Shown piece after piece: positions 6,557-12,949 of a stretch of DNA of 19,736 nt. How positions within the stretch are numbered: position 1 is the first letter of the stretch; every line of letters begins with the position of its first letter. Source of the stretch: Bacillota bacterium (GTDB lineage: Bacteria; Bacillota; Clostridia; Christensenellales; Aristaeellaceae); assembly GCA_023396045.1 (NCBI GenBank), contig JAEWXD010000055.1:1-19736 (forward strand), given 5' to 3'. The notes under the pieces are model-generated. The model worked only from the letters and a program-made list of their open reading frames with translations. It was not told the origin of the DNA and did not search any database. The position numbers were made by a program, and so were the translations under genes.

Positions 6557-7699
6557 TTATTGTTTTATAAAAAATTGTTGAATCTCTTCTTTGGTGGTAT
6601 TTACATTGCCTTGCACAAGGCTTGGTTGCCCTCCGCCTTTGGCTTGTAAAGCATCTTGCAGTGCTTTTTGTAATGGGCGAGCATCTGTGTTAGAGCAAAG
6701 CACATAGCGAAAGCCACTCACCGTTTGCACAAATACATAAACATCGCTTTGCTTTTGGCCGCATGCTTGCACGGCGCATTTGCGCACAAGGTTGATATCT
6801 GTATCTTCTATAAAATAGAGTGTATCTGTATTTTGGAATAAGGTTTGCAATTTTTCTTCCTGCAAAGAAATCACCTTGCTTTGTAAAGCAGCAAGCTCCT
6901 CCCTTTGCTTTTGCAAAAATAACAGCAACGTGTCTTGGTTGGCAGAATATTGCTGGTAAAGGCTTTGTAGCAATGCCTTGTCTGCCAAGGTAGCGTCTAA
7001 CGCGCGTATACCTGCAAGATAGCTTATGCGTATGCCTCCACGATGGCTTTGCATGCTTTGCACTCTAAACAAGCCGATTTCCCCCGTGCGTTTTACATGG
7101 GGTGCACAGCAGGCGCAAACATCTGCACCAAAAAATTCTACAATGCGCAAGTTTTCAAAATCTTGCTTTTTGCTGCGATAGAATAAATCCTTCTGTTCTT
7201 CTATGCTTGGAAAGTAGCTGCGACTTTCTATATTCTGATAAATAAGGCGATTGACTTCCTGCACAGCCTCATCCAATTGGCCCGGTGTAAGGGAACCGTC
7301 AAAATCCATCGTGGCAATGTTTTCACTTAAATGAAAGCCGGTATTGTTATAGCCATATTTTTTGTGCATAAAGCCGGAAAACAAGTGTTCTGCACTATGC
7401 ATTTGCATATTGGAAAAGCGAAACGCAAAATCTATTTGCCCCTCTACATTTTCACCTACCGTAAAATCTTCCGGGCTTGCATGCACAGTATGATAAATTT
7501 TACCTGCAACTTCATCTACGCTCTGCACCACATAGCCTTTGAGCATACCTTTATCGCAGCTTTGCCCCCCTTCGTTTGGAAAAAAACAGGTAGAACTGAG
7601 CAACACCTGCACCCCTTGCGCATGGGGGATAACTTCCTGCACAACGGCTTGCATTTGGCTTTGGTAGGCATCTTGGTCAAACAAACGAATGGTAGGCAT
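6557..7699 (-). CDS. Alanyl-tRNA editing protein (AlaX type, with DHHA1 domain)
   Basis: This is a free-standing relative of the AlaRS editing region, hydrolysing tRNA-Ala mischarged with serine or glycine in the cytoplasm. Seen over 380 residues: an N-terminal beta-barrel-like part with PNEGGQSCDKG (41-51); the zinc motif HSAEH (His101-x3-His105); the second zinc pair in CCAPH (Cys197-x3-His201); a coiled-coil-like segment near 255-285; and a C-terminal DHHA1-like part ending in AKGGGQPSLVQGN. The length and DHHA1 region fit the larger AlaX class rather than the short AlaX-S form. The ATG at 7699 follows AAAAGGAGCAG. It is the first gene of a two-gene unit with the PTS_EIIC_2 protein. Domain identification is strong; substrate preference is inferred. 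Confidence 0.92.
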   Translation of the reverse strand: MPTIRLFDQDAYQSQMQAVVQEVIPHAQGVQVLLSSTCFFPNEGGQSCDKGMLKGYVVQSVDEVAGKIYHTVHASPEDFTVGENVEGQIDFAFRFSNMQMHSAEHLFSGFMHKKYGYNNTGFHLSENIATMDFDGSLTPGQLDEAVQEVNRLIYQNIESRSYFPSIEEQKDLFYRSKKQDFENLRIVEFFGADVCACCAPHVKRTGEIGLFRVQSMQSHRGGIRISYLAGIRALDATLADKALLQSLYQQYSANQDTLLLFLQKQREELAALQSKVISLQEEKLQTLFQNTDTLYFIEDTDINLVRKCAVQACGQKQSDVYVFVQTVSGFRYVLCSNTDARPLQKALQDALQAKGGGQPSLVQGNVNTTKEEIQQFFIKQ

Positions 7700-7729
7700 A
7701 CTATACTGCTCCTTTTGGGTATTGTTTAC

Positions 7730-7738
7730 ATTATAGCA
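7730..7738 (-). promoter_or_regulatory. Extended -10 promoter for alaX-pfoR unit
   Basis: On the minus strand, TGC precedes TATAAT (7730-7735), an extended -10 element. No good -35 is seen at 17 nt, which is tolerated with extended -10 promoters. Confidence 0.55.
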
Positions 7739-7771
7739 CAGAAAGAAAATTTGCGTGTTATTACCTTATAT

Positions 7772-7800
7772 TTGACACTTACCATAGCAGTTTATATAAT
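7772..7800 (+). promoter_or_regulatory. Perfect consensus promoter for the GT-C-like membrane protein
   Basis: TTGACA (7772-7777), a 17-nt spacer and TATAAT (7795-7800) match the sigma-A consensus exactly. The predicted start near 7807 gives a leader of about 54 nt. It is divergent from the alaX promoter and only about 37 nt separate the two. Confidence 0.85.
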
Positions 7801-7860
7801 AAATAGAAAAGTAAACGATACCTTAATCCATTATTTTGACACCACGGCCTTGGAGATACC

Positions 7861-9678
7861 ATGTTTACAAACATCTTTTTTTTACTTGGCATTTGCGCCA
7901 TTCCCATCTATTTGGCTTGCAAACAGATTCATTTTTCCTTTGGCTTGCCTCTCACTCTGTTAGGGGCAAGCATGGTATTGTTTTTGACCGGCATTGTAAA
8001 CCAACTGCATGGGGGCGCTTACCTTTTGCTTGCTTTGGCTGTACTTGCTTATATTTTGTTTTTTGGGGAAATTTGGAAGCATAGGAGCAATGCAGATTTT
8101 TTTACAAGCCTGCAAAAGTGCTTGCTAAACCCCGCTTTTGCATTTTTTATACTTAGCTACTTCTTTTTTGCCTATGCCCTGCAAGGTATGAAAGCAGTTG
8201 GCTGGGACGATTTTAGCCATTGGGTAGACACTGTAAAAGTACTGTTTTTACACAATACTTTTGGTGCACACGCAAGCCACCCCCATGATTATGCCCTATT
8301 TGCAAGCTACCCTCCGGGTGCGAGTGTATTACAATATTTTTATTTGCAAATTGGCAAATTGCTTGGCAATGCCGCTTTTGCAGAATGGCCTGTATATTTT
8401 GTATACCATATTATATATATAGGGCTATTGTTGCCTGTTTTTTCCAAAATCACTTGGAAACAGTGGCCTATGGCAATAGCAACGGGGTTTACACTATGGC
8501 TCTTCCCCCTTGCGTTTATAGACTACTTTTATACCGCCGCCTATATAGATAGTTTGTTAATCGCTGCCATCGCGCTCAACTGTATGCTCATTATAAAACC
8601 GTATACAGAAAAAAGCATGGTGCATACTGCCATGGTAGTGCTTGCCATTGCTTACACCGTGCTATTAAAGGATATTGGTTTTTACTTTGCATTTTGTATT
8701 TGCCTTATCCATATCATTATTGTTTGGACAAACAAAAAAACAAAGGCAATTCGGTCTGTACTTTGGCTCATGCTTGCTTTACTGTTGCCCAAACTGCTGT
8801 GGTTTGGCTACTTGCGTTACAATGCCAGCAGTTTGGCATTTAAAAACTATAGTTCCTTAATGGATATATTAAATATCCCCTATGCGATACCTGTTATAAA
8901 AACCTATTTAAAATTTGTATTGAGCCAAAGCATGTGGGTATTTGGCTTGCCGCTTTGCGCCATACTCTGGTATTTGCTCGCCTTTACCTGCCTATACTTT
9001 GTATTACACAGCCAATATAAAAATCAACAACAAAATAAACTATTATTTTGGGGCTTATTTATCATGAGCCTATGCTATGGTATTTGCTTACCCATTATCT
9101 ACATCATCAATTTTAGCCAAAAGGAAGCCTTAAGGCTTGCCGAAGTAACGCGTTATTTAATGGTACCCTTGGCGAGCGTATACGTTACAAGCTTGCTGCT
9201 GTTTTTACAAAACATAGCAAAGCACCCCAAAGCAAAGCAATGGGCAGTATTGTGCATTGGCCTTGTGCTAATATTTAGCAACAGCCACAAGTTTGCTGCT
9301 TTGGCAAACCGTAGTGCAAGTAGGCACAGCATAGAGCTTCGCACCGAAATAGACACATTTATAACCGGCATAGAAGGCAAAATTCCGGAAAATGCCCGTG
9401 TTTATATTGTTTCACAAAACCGCAAAAAAGACGATTGGTGGGCTTTGCACATGGGTTTAAAACCACGTTTTACAAACCCGAATTATACGGAAAGCTATTT
9501 GGTAGAACCTTTGATAAGCCCTGAAGCCTTTTTACAAAGCCTGCAAAACTATGATTACCTTGTAATCCATAGCCTTGACACTGCGTTTGCAAACCAATAC
9601 CACAGCTTGTTTGAAAATGGGAATGTAAAAGTAGGGGTGTATGCCATAAAAACAACACAATTAGTGCAGGTTCCCTAA
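7861..9678 (+). CDS. Polytopic membrane protein, GT-C-like glycosyltransferase candidate
   Basis: The 605 residues contain around 12 hydrophobic segments over roughly the first 480 residues, then a soluble C-terminal part of about 120 residues. In the first large extracytoplasmic loop lies WDDFSHW (115-121), carrying an acidic pair (Asp116-Asp117), followed by SYPPG (149-153). An acidic motif in this loop is typical of GT-C enzymes, which move sugars from polyprenyl-phosphate donors on the outer face of the membrane. These features suggest envelope or protein glycosylation, but acceptor and donor are unknown. GGAG sits 5 nt before the ATG, and a perfect promoter precedes it. Alternatives include a flippase-like or O-antigen-ligase-like membrane protein; the acidic loop makes GT-C the better guess. 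Confidence 0.68.
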   Translation: MFTNIFFLLGICAIPIYLACKQIHFSFGLPLTLLGASMVLFLTGIVNQLHGGAYLLLALAVLAYILFFGEIWKHRSNADFFTSLQKCLLNPAFAFFILSYFFFAYALQGMKAVGWDDFSHWVDTVKVLFLHNTFGAHASHPHDYALFASYPPGASVLQYFYLQIGKLLGNAAFAEWPVYFVYHIIYIGLLLPVFSKITWKQWPMAIATGFTLWLFPLAFIDYFYTAAYIDSLLIAAIALNCMLIIKPYTEKSMVHTAMVVLAIAYTVLLKDIGFYFAFCICLIHIIIVWTNKKTKAIRSVLWLMLALLLPKLLWFGYLRYNASSLAFKNYSSLMDILNIPYAIPVIKTYLKFVLSQSMWVFGLPLCAILWYLLAFTCLYFVLHSQYKNQQQNKLLFWGLFIMSLCYGICLPIIYIINFSQKEALRLAEVTRYLMVPLASVYVTSLLLFLQNIAKHPKAKQWAVLCIGLVLIFSNSHKFAALANRSASRHSIELRTEIDTFITGIEGKIPENARVYIVSQNRKKDDWWALHMGLKPRFTNPNYTESYLVEPLISPEAFLQSLQNYDYLVIHSLDTAFANQYHSLFENGNVKVGVYAIKTTQLVQVP

Positions 9679-9681
9679 CAT

Positions 9682-9722
9682 AAAAACCCAACCGCCAGAT
9701 AAACCGGTGTTTAGGATTTTTC
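9682..9722 (+). terminator. Possible imperfect terminator after the GT-C-like gene
   Basis: An AAAAAcCC ... GGATTTTT outer stem with an inner ACCG/CGGT pairing can fold imperfectly and ends in a T run. The stem has several mismatches, so efficiency is doubtful. Confidence 0.4.
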
Positions 9723-9730
9723 ACAGGATA

Positions 9731-9759
9731 TTGTATTATTTACCAAAGGGGTGTACAAT
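9731..9759 (+). promoter_or_regulatory. Promoter of the RNase H operon
   Basis: TTGTAT (9731-9736), a 17-nt spacer and TACAAT (9754-9759). The leader contains a 6-bp hairpin (CTAACA 9769-9774 with TGTTAG 9779-9784) just before the AAGGAG ribosome site at 9793-9798. Confidence 0.6.
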
Positions 9760-9802
9760 ACATAAGTTCTAACAACTATGTTAGGCAATGAAAAGGAGCA
9801 CT

Positions 9803-10420
9803 ATGAAATATTACGCTGTTCAAAAAGGCAGAGAACCGGGAATATATACCACATGGAAGGATTGCCAAGCCCAAGTATATGGCTTTGCAGGTGCATTGTT
9901 TAAGTCCTTCCCTACTTTGGCTGAAGCAGAACGCTTTATGAACCATGCGCTTGGTGCGGAAGAAGAAAACAACCAAAATATAGAGGCACAACTGCAACAA
10001 ATAGATACACAAAGCGTTATCGCCTTTGTAGACGGCAGCTACCAACACGCAAGCAAGCGTTTCAGCTATGGCGCTGTATTATTTACCAGTGAAGGAAAGC
10101 ATACGCTGAGCCAAGCCTATGATGACCCTCAAAAAATCAGTGCACGCAATGTTGCCGGTGAAATTGCCGGTGTACAAGCTGCGATTTTATGGGCTGTGGA
10201 AAAAGGCAAAAAAAAGATTTCTGTATACTATGACTATGAAGGCATAGACAAATGGGCCAGAGGTATTTGGAAAACCAACCAGATTTTAACCCAAGAATAC
10301 AAAGCTTTTATAGACGAATATGCAAAACATATTCAAATACAGTTTTGCCATGTAAAAGCGCATACCGGTATTACCTATAACGAAGAAGCAGACCAACTTG
10401 CCAAGGAGGCATTATGTTAA
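9803..10420 (+). CDS. Ribonuclease H (type 1) with N-terminal RNA-DNA hybrid binding domain
   Basis: This cytoplasmic endonuclease cleaves the RNA strand of RNA-DNA hybrids. Seen from the ATG at 9803 (205 residues): an N-terminal caulimovirus/viroplasmin-like hybrid-binding module (YYAVQKGREPGIYTTW at 3-18 through FKSFPTLAEAERFM at 33-46), an acidic linker, and an RNase HI domain. The active-site carboxylates are Asp77 (VDGSY), Glu120 (AGEIAG), Asp144 (YDYEG) and Asp197 (EEADQLA), with His187 in AHTGI, so the catalytic set is complete. An upstream in-frame ATG at 9788 exists, but it overlaps the AAGGAG at 9793-9798, which is well placed for 9803. The 3' end overlaps the next gene by 7 nt. Domain order is that of eukaryote-like bacterial RNase H1. 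Confidence 0.95.
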   Translation: MKYYAVQKGREPGIYTTWKDCQAQVYGFAGALFKSFPTLAEAERFMNHALGAEEENNQNIEAQLQQIDTQSVIAFVDGSYQHASKRFSYGAVLFTSEGKHTLSQAYDDPQKISARNVAGEIAGVQAAILWAVEKGKKKISVYYDYEGIDKWARGIWKTNQILTQEYKAFIDEYAKHIQIQFCHVKAHTGITYNEEADQLAKEALC

Positions 10421-10842
10421 AAAAACTACTTCTACTTTGCTGTGTACTATTTTTAAGCTTTACACAAGCACAGGCAGAAAACCCCGCCGTATTTGCATAC
10501 CAAGCCAACGACTTTGTAGTAAATATCTATGCAGACGGCAGTATAGAAACCAGCAGTGAAGATTTTATGGTAGCAGAGGAATATGTGCAAGAGCTTATTG
10601 CTTTGCTGAACCAATATGAATTACCGAAAGAAAGCACCGGTGATGCAAGCATCCACATACAAGGCAACACCCATCACTTTGATATGACCTTGCTTTCTAC
10701 CATAGATTTTGATGATTTTGTGCTTACCCAAGAAGGTACAGAGGACGGCATATTCGCTCACTTGTTTATGGAAGTAAGCTACCTTTTGCGCCGTGCAGGC
10801 TATACTTTTATGCCCACCAGCTTTACCATCAGTAAGCCATAA
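10414..10842 (+). CDS. Small secreted protein of unknown function
   Basis: This encodes 142 residues starting with a clear signal peptide: a basic MLKK, a Leu/Cys-rich core, and a likely signal peptidase I site after AQA near residue 21. The two Cys sit inside the hydrophobic core without a convincing lipobox, so a lipoprotein is less likely. The mature part (about 120 residues) is acidic, with alternating hydrophobic stretches that suggest a compact alpha/beta domain, and it has no Cys. I do not recognise a family. The ATG overlaps the RNase H stop region (10414-10420) and has AAGGAGG just upstream, so the two genes are probably translationally coupled. The overlap with a cytosolic nuclease gives no functional clue. 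An AT-only region follows, without a clear GC terminator. Confidence 0.75.
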   Translation: MLKKLLLLCCVLFLSFTQAQAENPAVFAYQANDFVVNIYADGSIETSSEDFMVAEEYVQELIALLNQYELPKESTGDASIHIQGNTHHFDMTLLSTIDFDDFVLTQEGTEDGIFAHLFMEVSYLLRRAGYTFMPTSFTISKP

Positions 10843-10872
10843 AAATTTTTTAAATTTTTTTATAAAAAAGTG

Positions 10873-10901
10873 TTGACATTACGGTTAGTCTGTGCTAACA
10901 T
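10873..10901 (+). promoter_or_regulatory. Strong orphan promoter with overlapping dyad
   Basis: A consensus TTGACA (10873-10878), a 17-nt spacer and TAACAT (10896-10901), preceded by an extended TGC. The spacer and -10 box carry an inverted repeat GTTAG (10884-10888) / CTAAC (10895-10899), a possible operator. No protein gene follows on the plus strand. Confidence 0.7.
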
Positions 10902-10907
10902 AATAAT

Positions 10908-10978
10908 TGTTAAATCCCTTTTAACCCTTTTATATAATTTTATTCCAAAAGAAGAGCATCCCCTTATGCTCTTTTTTT
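10908..10978 (+). ncRNA. Putative small RNA, about 70 nt, two hairpins
   Basis: Predicted from the promoter just upstream to the terminator T run. Seen: hairpin 1 with arms GTTAAA (10909-10914) and TTTAAC (10920-10925) and the loop TCCCT; an unpaired U/A-rich linker; and the terminator hairpin with a CCCCTT loop. C-rich loops are typical of Firmicutes small RNAs that pair with Shine-Dalgarno sequences. No ORF with a ribosome site fits this span. Expression is not shown by sequence, so this is an inference from the assembled signals; it could instead be the leader of a lost gene. Confidence 0.5.
10952..10978 (+). terminator. Intrinsic terminator of the orphan transcription unit
   Basis: AAGAGCAT (10952-10959) and ATGCTCTT (10966-10973) form a perfect 8-bp stem with the loop CCCCTT and a long T run. 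It could also serve the RNase H operon, which lies 110 nt upstream. Confidence 0.85.
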
Positions 10979-11085
10979 GCGCATATAAAACGAATTGTTT
11001 CAAAATATTTTTATAAATAAAAGAAATATGCAAAAAAACATAATTTATATGTATTCAACTATGTACAAATAAGCTTTCTGCATAT

Positions 11086-11115
11086 AAAAAAGCAAGCCGC
11101 AGGGCTTACTTTTTT
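11086..11115 (-). terminator. Intrinsic terminator of aspA
   Basis: On the minus strand AAAAAAGTAAGCC pairs with GGCTTGCTTTTTT, with one G-U, around a 4-nt loop. It ends in a T run right after the aspA stop codon. Confidence 0.85.
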
Positions 11116-11124
11116 GTATATTTT

Positions 11125-12546
11125 CTATTCTACTTTTTTACGCAACAAATGCTTGGCTGCAATGCCGGGGCGAGTCATGGCCCACGGGTCTAAAATTTCT
11201 TCTAATTCTTGTTCGGTTAGGTAGCCTGCTTGCAGCACCAAGTCGCGAATACGTTCACCGGTTTTAAGTGCACGTTTTGCAATTTCTGCACTCTTTTCAT
11301 AGCCAAGGTGAGGTACGAGTGCTGTAACAATACCTACGCTCTTTTCCATGTCGTGCTTTAATTTTTCTTTATTGGCAATAATGCCATCCACACAGTTTAC
11401 ACGCAACGTATTTAAGCCGTGCGTTAACATGGTAATGCTTTCATACAAGCTGTAAAAGAGTACGGGTTCAAAAGCGTTGAGCTCCATTTGACCGGCTTCT
11501 GCGCAGAGGCAGGCGGTGAGGTCGTTGCCCATTACACGGAAGGCGATTTGATTTACCACTTCCGGTATTACGGGGTTTACCTTGCCCGGCATAATGGAAG
11601 AACCGTTTTGGCGAGGCGGTAATACAATATCACTTACCATGGTGGTTGGCCCTGAGCTCATCAGGCGCAAGTCGTTGCTGATTTTACTTAAGTTTACTGC
11701 CAGGGTTTTGAGGGTGCCGCTTACATCAAGCAAAGCGTCTAAGTTATTGGTAGCATCAATTAAGTCAGGTGCCTGTTTTAAATCCAGTTTGGTAATGCGG
11801 CTGATTTCCGGTACGATTTCAACAAAATATTGTAAATCCACATTGATACCGGTACCAATGGCAGAAGCACCCATATTGATATATTGCAGTTCTTTTTTTG
11901 CACGTTGAATTCTACCCAAGTCCCTTTGCAAGAGGCTTGCATAAGCATGAAATTCTTGCCCCAAACGGATAGGCACAGCATCTTGCAGCTGGGTTCTGCC
12001 CATTTTAATAACATCATCAAATTCTATGGATTTTTTAGCAAGGCTTTCTATCATGGCTCGGAGCGCTTCTTCCAATATGGGTAGAAGATTCAAAGCACCA
12101 ATTTTGCCGGCAGTTGGGTATACATCATTGGTAGATTGCCCCATATTTACATGGTCGTTGGGATGTACTCTATCATACACACCAAGGCCTCCGCCCAAGA
12201 TTTCATTGGCACGGTTTGCAATCACTTCATTGGCGTTCATATTGGCTGTGGTGCCGGCACCACCCTGTACAGGGTCAGAGATAAATTGATCCCACAATTT
12301 ACCGCTCAAAATTTCATCACAAGCTTGCACAATGGCTTGCTCTACATCGTTATCCATTAAACCGGCACGGCTGTTGGTAACGGCACAAGCCCGCTTGATA
12401 TAGGCGAGCGCCTTGATCATTTCCACATGCATTGTTTGCCCGCTGATACTGAAATTTTCTTTGCCACGAAGGCTTTGCACACCATAATAGGCGTTGATAG
12501 GTACTTGTTTTTCACCTATACTGTCATGTTCAATACGGTATTCCAT
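11125..12546 (-). CDS. aspA: Aspartate ammonia-lyase (aspartase)
   Basis: This enzyme converts L-aspartate to fumarate and ammonia in the cytosol, feeding anaerobic fumarate use or nitrogen supply. Seen over 473 residues, normal for the family: YRIEHDSIGEKQVPINAYYG at the N-terminus, DPVQGGAGTTANMNANEV (91-108), MGQSTNDVYPT (135-145), GRTQLQDA (183-190), and the SS-loop signature GSSIMPGKVNPVIPEV (315-330), with the catalytic serine in it. The PVIPEVVNQ continuation and the N-terminus separate aspartase from class II fumarase, which shows a different residue pattern after PGKVNP. The ATG is preceded by AGGAG 8 nt upstream. It is transcribed alone, with its own promoter and terminator. Fumarase activity cannot be excluded completely without a tree. 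Confidence 0.93.
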   Translation of the reverse strand: MEYRIEHDSIGEKQVPINAYYGVQSLRGKENFSISGQTMHVEMIKALAYIKRACAVTNSRAGLMDNDVEQAIVQACDEILSGKLWDQFISDPVQGGAGTTANMNANEVIANRANEILGGGLGVYDRVHPNDHVNMGQSTNDVYPTAGKIGALNLLPILEEALRAMIESLAKKSIEFDDVIKMGRTQLQDAVPIRLGQEFHAYASLLQRDLGRIQRAKKELQYINMGASAIGTGINVDLQYFVEIVPEISRITKLDLKQAPDLIDATNNLDALLDVSGTLKTLAVNLSKISNDLRLMSSGPTTMVSDIVLPPRQNGSSIMPGKVNPVIPEVVNQIAFRVMGNDLTACLCAEAGQMELNAFEPVLFYSLYESITMLTHGLNTLRVNCVDGIIANKEKLKHDMEKSVGIVTALVPHLGYEKSAEIAKRALKTGERIRDLVLQAGYLTEQELEEILDPWAMTRPGIAAKHLLRKKVE

Positions 12547-12575
12547 GAATATTCTCCTGTTTTTATGATGGCTAT

Positions 12576-12603
12576 ATTATAACACTTTTTTTGCTTTGTT
12601 CAA
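12576..12603 (-). promoter_or_regulatory. Promoter of aspA
   Basis: On the minus strand TTGAAC (12598-12603), a 16-nt spacer and TATAAT (12576-12581), with a TG one base before the -10, give a strong extended promoter. Confidence 0.7.
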
Positions 12604-12883
12604 GTACAAATATACATTTGTTTTATTTTTCACAATATAGCGCAGATAGGCTGAATATAGTATTTTTATTCACTTTTTCTTTGGCTATCCAACAAATATA
12701 CATACTCTTTTACCCGAAATGTATGCTTAATGCAAAAACGTTTTGTATATAGAACAACAGGCATACTGATTATTTAAAAATCTTTTTGCAACAATAGGCA
12801 AATATCAAAAAACGAAATGAATCAAGTGCCCTTAATTTGCCAAAAAATGTGCTAAAACAGTCGGTTTATTGTGCTTTTACAGC
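12604..12883. other. AT-rich gap between the divergent aspA and MATE promoters
   Basis: There is no supported ORF, RNA gene or repeat here. A loose inverted structure around 12645-12690 (GATAG ... CTATC with inner TGAAT/ATTCA) is too imperfect to call. Confidence 0.5.
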
Positions 12884-12912
12884 TTGAATTGCATCTCAAA
12901 AAGTGTTACACT
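12884..12912 (+). promoter_or_regulatory. Promoter of the MATE gene
   Basis: TTGAAT (12884-12889), a 17-nt spacer and TACACT (12907-12912), with an extended TG at 12904-12905. Confidence 0.6.
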
Positions 12913-12949
12913 ACCATAATGCATTATTGCAAATAAAATACAGAAAGCC

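Larger units (their letters stand above)
10843..11124. other. Intergenic region holding a putative small-RNA unit and the aspA terminator
   Basis: The gap contains a strong plus-strand promoter and terminator with no ORF between them. It is followed by about 105 nt of AT-rich sequence without recognisable features, then the minus-strand terminator of aspA. Confidence 0.6.

Noticed and set aside
7331..7963. 210-codon plus-strand ORF
   Set aside because: It lies mostly antisense to alaX, whose zinc motifs are intact, and runs into the GT-C gene in another frame. It lacks a ribosome site and a recognisable domain.
10843..10872. A/T-only palindromic run as terminator of the RNase H operon
   Set aside because: The A-run/T-run pairing has no GC stem and would be unstable; the real terminator is further downstream at 10952-10978.
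11125..12546. Class II fumarase
   Set aside because: The GSSIMPGKVNP loop is shared by both enzymes, but the following VIPEVVNQ and the N-terminal block fit aspartase.
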